DNA of 64,000 nucleotides, taken from positions 1 through 64,000 of the IMG/VR virus record IMGVR_UViG_3300030618_000009, one strand, 5' to 3'. The DNA is from a virus. Each line of letters starts with the position of its first letter. The stretch's first letter is position 1. The notes under the pieces are model-generated. The model made no database searches. It was not told the origin of the DNA and worked only from the letters and a program-made list of their open reading frames with translations. The position numbers and the translations under genes were made by a program. Positions 6,895-15,338 of the stretch are shown in pieces.

Positions 6895-7079
6895 GCGTAG
6901 ATTCTAGATCACCTCCCCTTATGGTTGGACTTTTGTTTGCCGACAACCTCCTGTGGTTGTCACGGTGGTTGATCCAAAGAACGCGATGTTCATGCAAAGT
7001 CCTCCTTGGGGAGTATTAAGTTGTATGGGGGCTTACCCCCTTGTGTTGCTCTATTAAGTGATCTCGGTAGCGGTGAAAT

Positions 7080-8099
7080 TTGACCCAACAAGACAAAGTT
7101 TACGGCGCAATCTTCGGAGAGGCAATAGGCGATGCGCTGGGACATCCTCGGGAGTTCGCTAACTCCAAATTGGTGATGAACGACCTCGGCGTCAAGGTCT
7201 GGTCACCTCTGGTGATCGAAGACCTGCTTCCCAACAACACGTTCACCGACGATACCCAGATGTTCTGCTGTATCGGCGAAGCCCTGCTCTCCAATCCCCC
7301 GCACATCGACGAAAGTCGGTTCATGGAGGCTGTCAGCCAGAACTTCGTGGTCTGGCGGGATACCCCGCTAGGGGGCTCGCACAGGGCTCCCGGAGGCTCC
7401 TGCATGGCTGGAGTCCGCAAATTGGGGGCTGGGGTGCCTTGGCTCGAATCAGGGGGCTTACAAGCCAAGGGAGACGGCACAGCGATGCGTTCCGGCGTCG
7501 TGGGAGCCTACTATTGGCAAATGCCTGACTACGCCTTCAGGATCGGCTGCCTGACCGCCGTAAACACCCATTACAATCTGGAGCCCATCCTTGGAGCGGG
7601 CATTGTCAGCTATCTGGTCGCCGCGAGCATAAAGGGAATCGAATTTTCAACCGCCATGGGGTGTGCGCTGAAGCTCGCCTCCGAGTTCGACGACATGACC
7701 GTGGTAGCCCATTATCCCCAGCAAGTACGCCTCGGACCCGGGGAAGCCGACCAGAACCCGTGGTACGCTATCGGGCATATTGCGGCCGCTTTTTGCTTTG
7801 GAAATGGGAAAAGGGTCAATATCGGAGCCTTTAATAAGTGGAATGGGGACGACTTCGCCGTCATCCCAGCGGTAGCCGCAGCCGTGTTCTTTAACGCACG
7901 ATATGACACCTACCGCAATGTGGTTCTGAACTGCGTGAATAACACGGGCGACTGCGACACTACCACCGCCATAGCGGGCACCATCATGGGGGCTCGGGTG
8001 GGCAACGATGGATTGCCGAATACTGGCGGACGCGAATCGAACTGCGTGATTATCTCGATGGACTTGCGAAAAGAACATGGGAAGCCAGTATTAAAGTGA
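7080..8099 (+). CDS. ADP-ribosylglycohydrolase (DraG/ARH family)
   Basis: Predicted to remove ADP-ribose from modified protein (or another target) using two Mg ions. Visible family motifs: GEAIGDALG near residue 14, the metal-binding TDDTQM near 58, GDGTAMRSG near 137, and a C-terminal NTGDCDTTTAIAGTIMGA near 290, corresponding to the family's GGDTDT loop. The usual Gly-Gly-Asp is Thr-Gly-Asp and a Cys sits before the next Asp. Length (339 aa) is typical. Starts at TTG with no strong Shine-Dalgarno sequence. It pairs functionally with the ADP-ribosyltransferase array at 29427-41078. Confidence 0.9.
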   Translation: MTQQDKVYGAIFGEAIGDALGHPREFANSKLVMNDLGVKVWSPLVIEDLLPNNTFTDDTQMFCCIGEALLSNPPHIDESRFMEAVSQNFVVWRDTPLGGSHRAPGGSCMAGVRKLGAGVPWLESGGLQAKGDGTAMRSGVVGAYYWQMPDYAFRIGCLTAVNTHYNLEPILGAGIVSYLVAASIKGIEFSTAMGCALKLASEFDDMTVVAHYPQQVRLGPGEADQNPWYAIGHIAAAFCFGNGKRVNIGAFNKWNGDDFAVIPAVAAAVFFNARYDTYRNVVLNCVNNTGDCDTTTAIAGTIMGARVGNDGLPNTGGRESNCVIISMDLRKEHGKPVLK

Positions 8100-8114
8100 A
8101 AGAGGAAGCATAAA

Positions 8115-9728
8115 ATGGCAGACAGGATCAGAAACATTCTGGGAATGCTCGATGAGGGCAAGCGCATCTACAAGATCGAAGAGGGTGAAGTAGACCGCGA
8201 AGAATTCGAATATTGTCAGATCATCGACCAACTGGTTTTCGGGCCGAAGGGCTACGTGGAGACCATTGGGCCAACGTGGAACATGATCCACGACCCACGT
8301 TTCAACAAGATCGAGAACACGTTCATCATCAACCGCAAGAGCATGTTCGGAGGTGATGCCCGCGTGGGCAAGCAGTACATTTCCTCGGACGGCACGTTCA
8401 GTTCCACGGTCGCCGACCTTGAGCAGTACGCGGAAATCCTCGGCGAAGGACGCCACTTTCACAATGTGCTGGTGCACCCTAATCTGAAGTGCCCCATCCG
8501 CAAGTGGCTCGAACGCATTCACACGCCGACGCAGGCTAAGCCGAACGCCGACCTTCTGTGCATCTGCGACGGCAATGCGAAAGAGAATCCCAAGAGCGTC
8601 AAGGACTGGTCGAAGGAAGAAGTCTGGGCGTTGGTCAAGCAGGAATGCCCCAACTACTTCACCCGCGAAGGCAAGCCGAACTACATCGCTACCCGCCTGT
8701 TTGATCTCATGAAGTCCGATCTCCTCGGCATGATCGACGATTACGCGGAGACCCCGCTGGTGGACGAATGGACGCTGCTGGATACGGGCGACATCATCGA
8801 GCAAAACAACAATCCCGACCTTCTGGATGTGCCGCCGCAGGTGTTCATGGAAGTGGACCTGCTGGAAAAGGCTCTGACCTACCGGGCAACGCTGCGGGCT
8901 ACGGCTGCAAAGATTCTGAAGCAGCTTGGTTTCGACGGCTATCTGGACAGGCTGGCTGAGAAGTACCCCAGCCATGAGCCGCTGCTCACCGATGGCGAGA
9001 TGGACACGCTTCTCCGCATGATCTATCAGTCGAACTGGCCGAGCGACAAGCCGCTGTTGGTAGCCAACCTCAGCAACTACGTTTCTCAGGTTCTCCGCGA
9101 TCCATACGACGTGCGGCTGGCGGATCAGGTTTCCCGTGCCTCCGAGCAATCGAAGCAGGTTATCTCCGATCTCAAGACGGGCAAGGCCGAGTGCATCAAT
9201 CGCTACACCGATCCCGGCGTCGAAGTACCGCAAGACGAGCACGCGAATCTAGTTGAAGCTATCATTAAGAACCCGCTCAAGCAAGGGCTGTTCCTGATCT
9301 ACGCCGAAGCTGAGAAGCGCACCATGCACGATCAGGGGCACGTTACGGGCATTCTGGCAGCAAGTTCTCTCGCGGCTGAGGGTCTGGACAATGTAGGCGA
9401 CGACGGGCTCTGCAAAAACCCGAATTGCGTGGCTTGCGTCATCCCCAAGCAGGTCATTGACATCTTGGCTCCCATTTTCTCGGCACCAGATTTCCCGCTG
9501 AGCGAAGAGGGCTACACCAAGTTCATGCAGGATGTTCAGGCGACAGGATTCTTCGACAAGAAGACCGGGGCGACCCATGAAGGGGATTTTAATCCCGCTC
9601 CGACTGGCGACCCGCTCAACATGCGTCCCGAGGACATCATCGACCCCAACCGCAAGATCAGTTGGGACAATCCCGAGATCGACGAGGGTTACATCGACCC
9701 GATAGACCCAGACGAGCCGTCGCGATAG
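8115..9728 (+). CDS. Large hypothetical protein (537 aa)
   Basis: Soluble, mostly helical, no signal or membrane segment, and with an acidic Pro/Asp-rich tail (IDPIDPDEPSR). A central CKNPNCVAC group near residue 435 could bind metal. It follows the ADP-ribosylglycohydrolase gene by 15 nt and is probably cotranscribed. I do not recognise a family; it could be structural or a DNA-metabolism protein. Confidence 0.7.
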   Translation: MADRIRNILGMLDEGKRIYKIEEGEVDREEFEYCQIIDQLVFGPKGYVETIGPTWNMIHDPRFNKIENTFIINRKSMFGGDARVGKQYISSDGTFSSTVADLEQYAEILGEGRHFHNVLVHPNLKCPIRKWLERIHTPTQAKPNADLLCICDGNAKENPKSVKDWSKEEVWALVKQECPNYFTREGKPNYIATRLFDLMKSDLLGMIDDYAETPLVDEWTLLDTGDIIEQNNNPDLLDVPPQVFMEVDLLEKALTYRATLRATAAKILKQLGFDGYLDRLAEKYPSHEPLLTDGEMDTLLRMIYQSNWPSDKPLLVANLSNYVSQVLRDPYDVRLADQVSRASEQSKQVISDLKTGKAECINRYTDPGVEVPQDEHANLVEAIIKNPLKQGLFLIYAEAEKRTMHDQGHVTGILAASSLAAEGLDNVGDDGLCKNPNCVACVIPKQVIDILAPIFSAPDFPLSEEGYTKFMQDVQATGFFDKKTGATHEGDFNPAPTGDPLNMRPEDIIDPNRKISWDNPEIDEGYIDPIDPDEPSR

Positions 9729-9745
9729 ACGGTTACGACGGAATG

Positions 9746-9754
9746 TGGTATGAT
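9746..9754 (+). promoter_or_regulatory. Extended -10 promoter, leaderless GTG start at 9761
   Basis: TGGTATGAT with box 9749-9754, 6 nt before GTG at 9761. Confidence 0.55.
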
Positions 9755-9760
9755 AGCCTC

Positions 9761-10012
9761 GTGAAGAAAATTGTCCACACCGCGACTGGCAGCCGATACC
9801 TCATCGACTACGATAACCAGACGTGGGAGCGTTACAAGGCAGGCGAGGATTCGGGCGAGCTTCGCTCCGATGGCGGTCAGTTCATCGACATCAGTCCTCT
9901 GGAGATAGGCAAGTCCCTCGCAATGATGTGCTCGCCTTACCACGAAAAAGCGGATGGGCGTGCGATCATCACCAGCGCCGTACTTTCCATTGAGGATGTC
10001 CCCGTATGCTGA
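9761..10012 (+). CDS. Hypothetical protein (83 aa)
   Basis: GTG start chosen from the promoter position; a longer frame from 9662 lies inside the previous gene. Begins VKKIVHTATGSRYLIDYDNQ, a strand-rich N-terminus. Unknown function. Overlaps the next gene by 7 nt. Confidence 0.55.
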   Translation: MKKIVHTATGSRYLIDYDNQTWERYKAGEDSGELRSDGGQFIDISPLEIGKSLAMMCSPYHEKADGRAIITSAVLSIEDVPVC

Positions 10013-10359
10013 ACACCACCTACCCCAACAAAATCGAGATCGCCTATTCCGCCGCCCACTTCCCCGGTGAGAAGCAGATACCGAACGGCATCGAAGTCGC
10101 CCGTGGGTCGTACATCGTTTTCGTCGATCAAGGCATCCCAAAGGGTATGAAGACCCACGTCTTCGAGGTCTGGACCCTGAAAGACGATTGGATCGAGTTC
10201 AAGCTGGGCGAAGTCCGCTGGTACGGGGCGTGGCGTAAGTACGATTTCTCACCCGCCGCAGGTACTCGATTCGAGGAAGTTTGCATGGGCGAGATCAGCG
10301 AATTCATCGTTGGGCAGACCAAAGCCCACCGAGAGGCCAAGAAAAATGCAGTCGTTTAG
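10006..10359 (+). CDS. Hypothetical protein (117 aa)
   Basis: Compact, strand-rich and aromatic (GSYIVFVDQG, GEVRWYGAWRKYDF), with a charged C-terminal helix. No recognised motif. Confidence 0.6.
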   Translation: MLNTTYPNKIEIAYSAAHFPGEKQIPNGIEVARGSYIVFVDQGIPKGMKTHVFEVWTLKDDWIEFKLGEVRWYGAWRKYDFSPAAGTRFEEVCMGEISEFIVGQTKAHREAKKNAVV

Positions 10360-10391
10360 GGACTATGGAAACACTCATTTAGGGGGTTTCC

Positions 10392-10829
10392 ATGAAATGC
10401 GCTCAATGCACTCGTCCCGCACAGGAAGGCAAGAATCGATGTTCGGCGTGTATCGCAGCGAATAGTCGATACTACGAACGAAATAAAGAAGCTGTTAAAG
10501 CTCGGGCTACGGCCCGCCGTGAGGGAAATAGAGAAGAAAATCGAGCCTACAAAAGATCGTGGCGTGCGAAATTAAAGGCTGAGGTTTTTGCTTTATTAGG
10601 TGGAAAATGTGCATGGTTAGGGTGTGATTGGATCGACTCCCGAGCCTTACAGATTGACCATAAAAACGGAGATGGAAACAAGGAAAGAGCCAACGGCATA
10701 ATGGGCACGGGGCTTCTGAGAAAAGTTCTCAAAGACGGCGGTAAGAGCTACCAATTACTATGCGCGAATCACAACTGGATCAAGCGGGTAGAACAAGGCG
10801 AAGTTCGGAACTTTGCTCCCCTAGAATAG
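10392..10829 (+). CDS. HNH endonuclease (145 aa)
   Basis: N-terminal zinc knuckle (CAQC, CSAC), a long Arg/Lys/Glu helix (residues 30-70) and a C-terminal HNH core: CAWLGCDW, then LQIDHKNGDGN near 105 (first His), and LLCANHNWIKR near 130 (Asn-His). This is the group seen in free-standing phage homing endonucleases. It has its own GGGGG-type ribosome site and separates two unrelated small genes, as mobile nucleases do. Confidence 0.85.
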   Translation: MKCAQCTRPAQEGKNRCSACIAANSRYYERNKEAVKARATARREGNREENRAYKRSWRAKLKAEVFALLGGKCAWLGCDWIDSRALQIDHKNGDGNKERANGIMGTGLLRKVLKDGGKSYQLLCANHNWIKRVEQGEVRNFAPLE

Positions 10830-10840
10830 GGAGGATTTCC

Positions 10841-11233
10841 ATGGACAAAGACTGCCCACATTTGATCCCCGACGAGGATGATAAGTGCATCGACTGCGGG
10901 GCACCCATCGTCATGCCTGAGCTTCCGCCGAACTACGAGCCGAACCTCGGCAACATCATGGAAATCTGTAAGCTCATCGACGAGACTCGCGGAGTCTTCG
11001 ACAAGCTCATCAAGGCGAACACCGACCCCAAGAATCCCGATCTCCCACGTTTGCGTATGGTCGGCGGACAGATGCTACGCCTGCCGCACAAGATGGTCTG
11101 CAAGGGCATGATTGGACCGTCGTTCGTCCGGGCTAAGGCTGCTGGTTACAAAGGCACGCAAGAACGTTGGATGGAGATGGTCTTGGAAGACATCGCCACT
11201 CTCACTTCCCCTCCCATCTCCCCCGTGCTATAA
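10841..11233 (+). CDS. Hypothetical zinc-ribbon protein (130 aa)
   Basis: Strong GGGAGG Shine-Dalgarno sequence supports ATG at 10841. The N-terminus has CPH then CIDCG, a likely zinc-ribbon half site; the rest is helical with GGQMLRLPHKMVCKGMIG. Function unknown. Confidence 0.6.
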   Translation: MDKDCPHLIPDEDDKCIDCGAPIVMPELPPNYEPNLGNIMEICKLIDETRGVFDKLIKANTDPKNPDLPRLRMVGGQMLRLPHKMVCKGMIGPSFVRAKAAGYKGTQERWMEMVLEDIATLTSPPISPVL

Positions 11234-11234
11234 T
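11226..11234 (+). promoter_or_regulatory. Extended -10 promoter, leaderless start at 11241
   Basis: TGCTATAAT, a perfect TG-N-TATAAT, 6 nt before the ATG. It lies in the last codons of the preceding gene. Confidence 0.6.
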
Positions 11235-11240
11235 CTGAGT

Positions 11241-11597
11241 ATGAGCGAGATCACCTACGAACAGCAGATAGACTCCACCCTCTCCCGAGAATGTTTCTAC
11301 GCGGAGACCGACACCGAATGCGGTTTGTGTAGCCGCCCGAACTGCACCCATTACTGCCACACCGACCAGTATAAATTCTGGCGAGCGGCGGATAACCTCG
11401 CGGCCTTCATCCTGTTGAAGGGCACCAAGGTAGGGGGCTGCAACATGGTCTCTTACCCCACGGGTGCGAAAGCTCGCGGTGTGGCGGCGGGTGCCGAGGA
11501 GACCTTCCGCGAGGAAGACTTCGACGGCGGCGAAGCCGAAGATGCCTACGAGGACCCGTATGGTTACGGCGTTGAAGAGGACGCAGATCAGGACTAG
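11241..11597 (+). CDS. Hypothetical Cys-rich protein with acidic tail (118 aa)
   Basis: Residues 25-45 contain CGLCSRPNCTHYCH, a candidate zinc site. The last 35 residues are strongly acidic (EEDFDGGEAEDAYEDPYG), which could mimic nucleic acid or simply be disordered. Predicted leaderless. Confidence 0.6.
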   Translation: MSEITYEQQIDSTLSRECFYAETDTECGLCSRPNCTHYCHTDQYKFWRAADNLAAFILLKGTKVGGCNMVSYPTGAKARGVAAGAEETFREEDFDGGEAEDAYEDPYGYGVEEDADQD

Positions 11598-11684
11598 CGT
11601 TCTCATAAGATAGGGGACTCGATTCTGTCGTAAGCTTCTCTCCCCGCCCTTAATGGCGGTTGCCTAAAAACAGGATCACCCCTT

Positions 11685-11724
11685 AAACGGGAGCCACTGG
11701 CAAAGCGGCTCCCGTTTCTCTTTT
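11685..11724 (+). terminator. Rho-independent terminator
   Basis: AAACGGGAGCC / GGCTCCCGTTT form an 11-bp stem with an 11-nt loop, followed by TCTCTTTT. It isolates the Ku transcription unit from upstream genes. Confidence 0.85.
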
Positions 11725-11737
11725 ACCCCCACAAAGC

Positions 11738-11790
11738 GTTGAAAATAAAGGGCAAAAAAGTAGCGATTTCCCCAATGAAATTGGTATAAT
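11738..11790 (+). promoter_or_regulatory. Three-block promoter of the Ku gene
   Basis: GTTGAAAATAAAG at 11738-11750, 14 nt, GATTTCCC at 11765-11772, 12 nt, TATAAT at 11785-11790 preceded by TTGG. The same blocks with the same 14 and 12 nt gaps occur at 17486-17538 and at 21382-21434 (the ligase). The middle block sits at the -35 position and the first block where an UP element or activator site would be. Confidence 0.7.
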
Positions 11791-11809
11791 GAGGCAGGAG
11801 AGAACACAC

Positions 11810-12820
11810 ATGGCGAAACCCAAGAAAGTTGCGGCACCCGTAGTCGAAGCACCAGTGGTCGATAAGGCTGAGACCGTTGCCGAGCTAAGCAGCAAGCTGG
11901 TATCCATGCTGAATGTGGCAAAGCTGCCCGTCCCTACCTCCGCGAAAACTCCCGAAAAGAAAACCACCAAGACTTCGACCTTCACTGGTCGCATGATCGT
12001 GTTCGACAGCATCCAGTTCGACGTGAAGACTTACGTCGCCGCCGAAGCTGACGCGATCAAGCGCAATATGCTGCACAAATCGAAGACCGTCAAGCAGATG
12101 GTCGATGGCGTCGAAGTAGACGTGACCGTGCCCTGCATGGGCCGCATCAAAGAGAACGGCTCACGCTGCTCGACCTGCAACGTGGACGTGGACAAAGACA
12201 GCATCGTGAAGGGCGTCGAAATCAGCAAAGACAAGTACGTCACCCTGACCGACGAAGAAATCGCTCAATACCGCCCCGCCTCCGACAAACTCATGATCGT
12301 CACCGAGACGGTTGACCCCACCGACGTGAACCCGAAGTACATCGAAGATTCCGAGTACGTCTCGCTGGACGGCGACAGCAAGAACCCGAACGACAAAGTG
12401 GGCTACGACCACTTCGTCGCTGGCTTGCGTGAGAGCGGCCTCTGGGGACGCGGCGTCCGCGTGAAGGGTGGACGTGAGCAATATTTCATCGTGCGTCCTG
12501 AGGGCTTCGGCCTGATGATGCACTACCTGTTCGCGGAGTACGAAGTCCGCAACTGCGACAAGTTCTCGGCTCCTGAGTTGAACCCGGAAATGACGGCGGT
12601 GTTCGCCGAACTCGCGGTAGCCAAAAAGGTAGCGTTCGTGCCCGCCCCGTATGACGGCTCACTCGCCGCCACGCGCAATCTGATTACGGCGAAGGCTGCC
12701 GACAAGACTCTGGAATTGCCTGAGGCAAAGGTGACGCCTGCTCCTGCGGTCGATCTGATGGCGTCCTTGAAGTCCTCGTTGGCATCCTTGAAGTCGAAGG
12801 GTGCAACGGCTGGCAAATAA
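11810..12820 (+). CDS. ku: Ku-family DNA end-binding protein
   Basis: Predicted homodimeric ring that binds double-strand ends and recruits a ligase for end joining. The Ku core spans about residues 60-270: GRMIVFDSIQFDVKTY at its start, a zinc-knuckle-like C-x12-C-x2-C region near 110-125, then IVKGVEISKDKYVTLTDEEI and later GVRVKGGREQYFIVRPEGFG, which align well with bacterial Ku. An Ala/Pro/Val/Lys-rich extension of about 55 residues precedes the core and a Lys-containing tail (repeats of ASLKS) follows it, giving 336 aa against the usual 260-290. The ATG at 11810 has AGGAG upstream; ATG 11789 overlaps the promoter. Ku is known in a few mycobacteriophages. The partner ligase candidate is at 21453. 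Confidence 0.88.
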   Translation: MAKPKKVAAPVVEAPVVDKAETVAELSSKLVSMLNVAKLPVPTSAKTPEKKTTKTSTFTGRMIVFDSIQFDVKTYVAAEADAIKRNMLHKSKTVKQMVDGVEVDVTVPCMGRIKENGSRCSTCNVDVDKDSIVKGVEISKDKYVTLTDEEIAQYRPASDKLMIVTETVDPTDVNPKYIEDSEYVSLDGDSKNPNDKVGYDHFVAGLRESGLWGRGVRVKGGREQYFIVRPEGFGLMMHYLFAEYEVRNCDKFSAPELNPEMTAVFAELAVAKKVAFVPAPYDGSLAATRNLITAKAADKTLELPEAKVTPAPAVDLMASLKSSLASLKSKGATAGK

Positions 12821-13020
12821 GTTCGTGGCGTGCGTACCCGCAAGGGTTGCACTAAGTCTGGCGCAGTCGGCAGTGAGTGCCCACGCAGACGCAAGTAGCG
12901 CCCGCCACTAAGACTTGTGGACCGTGTGTAAAGCGGGGGTGTAAAGCGGCAGTGTCATCGCCACGACGAAGCCATACTGCGATTGAAGCACGGTTCACGA
13001 TTAGGCTCTGAGGAGGAGTT
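12821..13020 (+). other. 200-nt intergenic region, possible structured RNA
   Basis: No ORF. GTGGCG (12825-12830) can pair with CGCCAC (12903-12908) to close an 80-nt domain containing further hairpins, and the region ends in a strong AGGAGGAG ribosome site for the next gene. It could be a long 5' leader or a separate small RNA. Confidence 0.35.
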
Positions 13021-13242
13021 ATGGCAAAGAATCTGTATTTTGGGGATGCGTTCCAATCTAGCTTGTCGCGGACGGATAAATGCGTAGCAATTGTGTTCTC
13101 TTCCGCCGCCCAAGCACTTCGACTGAGTGATGCGTTGCAGTTAGCAGCGAGAGCGGGCACCGGCCGTATCAGCATCATGACAGGTCGTGCTCCCCGGCGA
13201 AAGAAAGATAATCTCCAACGGATTACCGTCACGGGACGATAA
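13021..13242 (+). CDS. Small basic protein (73 aa)
   Basis: Strong Shine-Dalgarno sequence. Pattern MAKNLYFGDAFQ then a helix and a basic tail (GRAPRRKKDNLQRITVTGR) suggests nucleic-acid contact. No family recognised. The 127 nt to the next gene (13243-13369) hold no ORF and several hairpins, including CCGTCT/AGACGG near 13335. Confidence 0.55.
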   Translation: MAKNLYFGDAFQSSLSRTDKCVAIVFSSAAQALRLSDALQLAARAGTGRISIMTGRAPRRKKDNLQRITVTGR

Positions 13243-13369
13243 AAGGCTTGCGGGTAGTTTAACTTGAGAACACCCGATGTTCCTCGGCTTGCCAACGAAG
13301 GCTGCCGGGTCGCGTAAAAGTCGGGAAGGTGCCGTCTCGAAGACGGTCCTGCAAAGAATTTGAGGAGCT

Positions 13370-13606
13370 ATGACAAGAGAAGCCGTTCAGAAACTACCTT
13401 TGGGCGTGTACCGCATTTTCTGGAAGAGCGGAGGCTCCTCCCTTGCCGCTGTCGGAAACGACTATGCTGGCAAGCGTTGGTTCGCCCCCGTCAACTGGAT
13501 TGGCTTCAAGGTCAAGACCTACGACAACGGATTTTCAGCAGGGAGCACAGCGCCAGATTCAGACTGGCGATCTGTTGCTCGGGTAGAGTTGATCGCTAAG
13601 AATTGA
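13370..13606 (+). CDS. Hypothetical protein (78 aa)
   Basis: GAGGAG precedes the ATG by 3-4 nt. Strand-rich, aromatic sequence (GVYRIFWKSGG, WFAPVNWIGFKV). An alternative frame starting at 13360 has no ribosome site and is treated as a shadow. Confidence 0.6.
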   Translation: MTREAVQKLPLGVYRIFWKSGGSSLAAVGNDYAGKRWFAPVNWIGFKVKTYDNGFSAGSTAPDSDWRSVARVELIAKN

Positions 13607-13781
13607 CGAGAAGAGACCGCACCCTAACTGGTGCGGCGGTAGGGCGGGTTCCGCAACAGAGCGGCCCACGGAAGACGACACCCTGTAGCAGCGGGGAGGG
13701 CTTAGCGACAAGCACTCGCAGGTGATGCGGGAAGGAACGGTTAGAAGCCGAACCGCCCTACGCAGATTTGAGGGAGAGGAT
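13607..13781 (+). other. 175-nt intergenic region with long-range pairing, candidate structured RNA
   Basis: CCGCACC/GGTGCGG form a hairpin at 13617-13636. GTAGGGCGG (13639-13647) can pair over 9 bp with CCGCCCTAC (13753-13761), closing a domain of about 120 nt with several internal GC-rich hairpins. The next gene's GGGAGAGG site follows directly, so the RNA could be a regulatory leader. No known RNA family was recognised. Confidence 0.45.
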
Positions 13782-14006
13782 ATGGAGATAAGAACGACGG
13801 TATCAAAAGAGTTGGCGAAAAAAATACGAGCGAATGTCCCTCCGCAAGTCGCTAAGGAGATTCTCGCTGAAATCAAGCGGGCTCTTGTCTCCGCTCACAA
13901 TGGGGGTTGTGAGGTTGGTCGGTACAACGCACGACAGTCGCAACTTGCCCGTGCTGAACTCGGGATCACCGAGGAGCAAGCTGAGGAGTGGGGACTATTC
14001 GATTAA
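13782..14006 (+). CDS. Small helical protein (74 aa)
   Basis: ATG with GGGAGAGG upstream. Helical, with ITEEQAEEWGLFD at the C-terminus. No family identified; the 75 nt after it contain no ORF. Confidence 0.55.
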   Translation: MEIRTTVSKELAKKIRANVPPQVAKEILAEIKRALVSAHNGGCEVGRYNARQSQLARAELGITEEQAEEWGLFD

Positions 14007-14081
14007 CTAAGCTGGTCGCGTGCATGACCGTTCCACGAGATAAGAGCGAAGGTCGTTAATACGAGAGCCGCCAGCAAATTT

Positions 14082-14267
14082 ATGAGCAAATTCATCAATG
14101 TCAGCCGAGTGGACGATCAGGGAGACCGAGTTCTCCTGTACGGCAAGAGCCCGAACTTCCACGTCATCGCAGGCCCTGAGGATAATGTTCAGGTAGGTGA
14201 CGAGATCGAGTTCGAGCCCTACGGTCTGAACTTCGGTTGGTTCAAGCGAAAGGTTGTGGTATCATGA
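14082..14267 (+). CDS. Small beta-rich protein (61 aa)
   Basis: Alternating strands with VGDEIEFEPYGLNFGWF, the pattern of a small OB- or SH3-like barrel such as a cold-shock-like fold, but RNA-binding signature motifs are absent. First gene of a coupled run to 16965. Confidence 0.55.
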   Translation: MSKFINVSRVDDQGDRVLLYGKSPNFHVIAGPEDNVQVGDEIEFEPYGLNFGWFKRKVVVS

Positions 14268-14419
14268 CCTACCAGAAGCTTTACGAAAGCGTCCACACCA
14301 GCAGTGCAAAATGGCTGGCAGACCGGATGCGATACCTGTACGGCTTCGAGACCGAAGCCGAAGAGGACGACATCGAAGCCATTCATACCGCTGAGCACGA
14401 AGCCATGGGAGGCTGCTAG
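14264..14419 (+). CDS. Small hypothetical protein (51 aa)
   Basis: ATGA overlap with the previous gene. Helical and acidic (ETEAEEDDIEAIHTAEHE). Overlaps the next GTG start by one base. Confidence 0.5.
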   Translation: MTYQKLYESVHTSSAKWLADRMRYLYGFETEAEEDDIEAIHTAEHEAMGGC

Positions 14420-14817
14420 TGAAGATCGAGAAGCTACAGGTCGGGCAGACGGTCTACAATCTGGAACGCCGGGGCATGGGCAACACCACCCTGCGGACGA
14501 CCTCCGCATTCGCCATCAAGATCATCGAGATCGACCCTGCGGGGCAGTGGGTGAGGGCGTCGTGGAATTTTAACAGCCCCCAGAAGTATCGCGCTCATGA
14601 GGTATCAAAGTGGCGCGAGAAGAAACCCATCATGCACACGGGCGGGTTCGGTGTCCAACGGCTGGCGACCAAGAAAGAGATCGCATTCGCCGAGGCACAG
14701 AAAGCGGGCGGTGTGCCCGAGGGGAATCGCTGCATTGTGCACGATATTCCGTTCGGCGAGAATCGCATTGGCAACTTCAACGTCAAAGCCTGCTGGCGAT
14801 GCTTGGGGAAAGACTAA
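14419..14817 (+). CDS. Hypothetical protein (132 aa)
   Basis: GTG start in overlap. N-terminal strand-rich domain (KLQVGQTVYNLERRGMG, QWVRASWNF) resembles small phage proteins with a translation-barrel-like fold. The C-terminus has CIVHDIPFG and CWRCLG, a possible zinc pair. Function unknown. Confidence 0.6.
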   Translation: MKIEKLQVGQTVYNLERRGMGNTTLRTTSAFAIKIIEIDPAGQWVRASWNFNSPQKYRAHEVSKWREKKPIMHTGGFGVQRLATKKEIAFAEAQKAGGVPEGNRCIVHDIPFGENRIGNFNVKACWRCLGKD

Positions 14818-15014
14818 TGGACGATCTGGCGAAGCGGACCACGGCAGCGATTGACGTGCTCAAGGCGGCTATCGCGGGCGACACGTACCCGATGATCGTG
14901 ATCGAGAATAGGTTCGGGCGGGGCGCTAAGGACCGGAGCCTCGACGCGGTACGGAAAGGGCTGGCGGAACTGGCTCTGGACATCCTGTGTGGGGAGCAAC
15001 CATTATGTGGATAG
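14817..15014 (+). CDS. Small hypothetical protein (65 aa)
   Basis: ATG overlaps the previous TAA by one base. Mostly helical with a basic centre (GRGAKDRSLDAVRKG). Overlaps the next gene by 10 nt. Confidence 0.5.
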   Translation: MDDLAKRTTAAIDVLKAAIAGDTYPMIVIENRFGRGAKDRSLDAVRKGLAELALDILCGEQPLCG

Positions 15015-15169
15015 TCGTGGAAGACGGGGACATTTTCGAGGGTAACGAGCACCATTGGGCCGATTGCTTCTTCACGAACGTGAGCGCAGACACCGTTCTG
15101 GGTTTCTGCGAAGCAAACGGCTGGAAAGTGAAGATTACAGATGTCAAACCTGAAAATACGCCCGCGTAG
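15005..15169 (+). CDS. Small hypothetical protein (54 aa)
   Basis: MWIVVEDGDIFEGNEHHWADCFF: a compact alpha/beta protein. The start at 15005 is preferred over 14987 because it keeps overlap short. Function unknown. Confidence 0.5.
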   Translation: MWIVVEDGDIFEGNEHHWADCFFTNVSADTVLGFCEANGWKVKITDVKPENTPA

Positions 15170-15182
15170 GGAACACGAGACG

Positions 15183-15338
15183 ATGGCGGGATACATGGAA
15201 TCCGACCACGACTACGTGATGAACAACTTCGAACTCGCCATCCAATTACTCGACACGCTGGCGAATGCCGAGTTGCTCAATGCGGCAATCAAAGCAAGGG
15301 GGAAACGTGCGCGAACGGCCAGTCAGAATCGAAACTAG
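15183..15338 (+). CDS. Small hypothetical protein (51 aa)
   Basis: An AGGGAA site lies 10-12 nt before ATG 15183; an upstream in-frame ATG at 15141 would overlap the preceding gene by 29 nt. Helical, with a basic C-terminus. Unknown. Confidence 0.45.
   Translation: MAGYMESDHDYVMNNFELAIQLLDTLANAELLNAAIKARGKRARTASQNRN

Noticed and set aside
13243-13369. tRNA-like start (GTAGTTTAACTTGAG) upstream of the gene at 13370
   Set aside because: No T arm or acceptor pairing follows.
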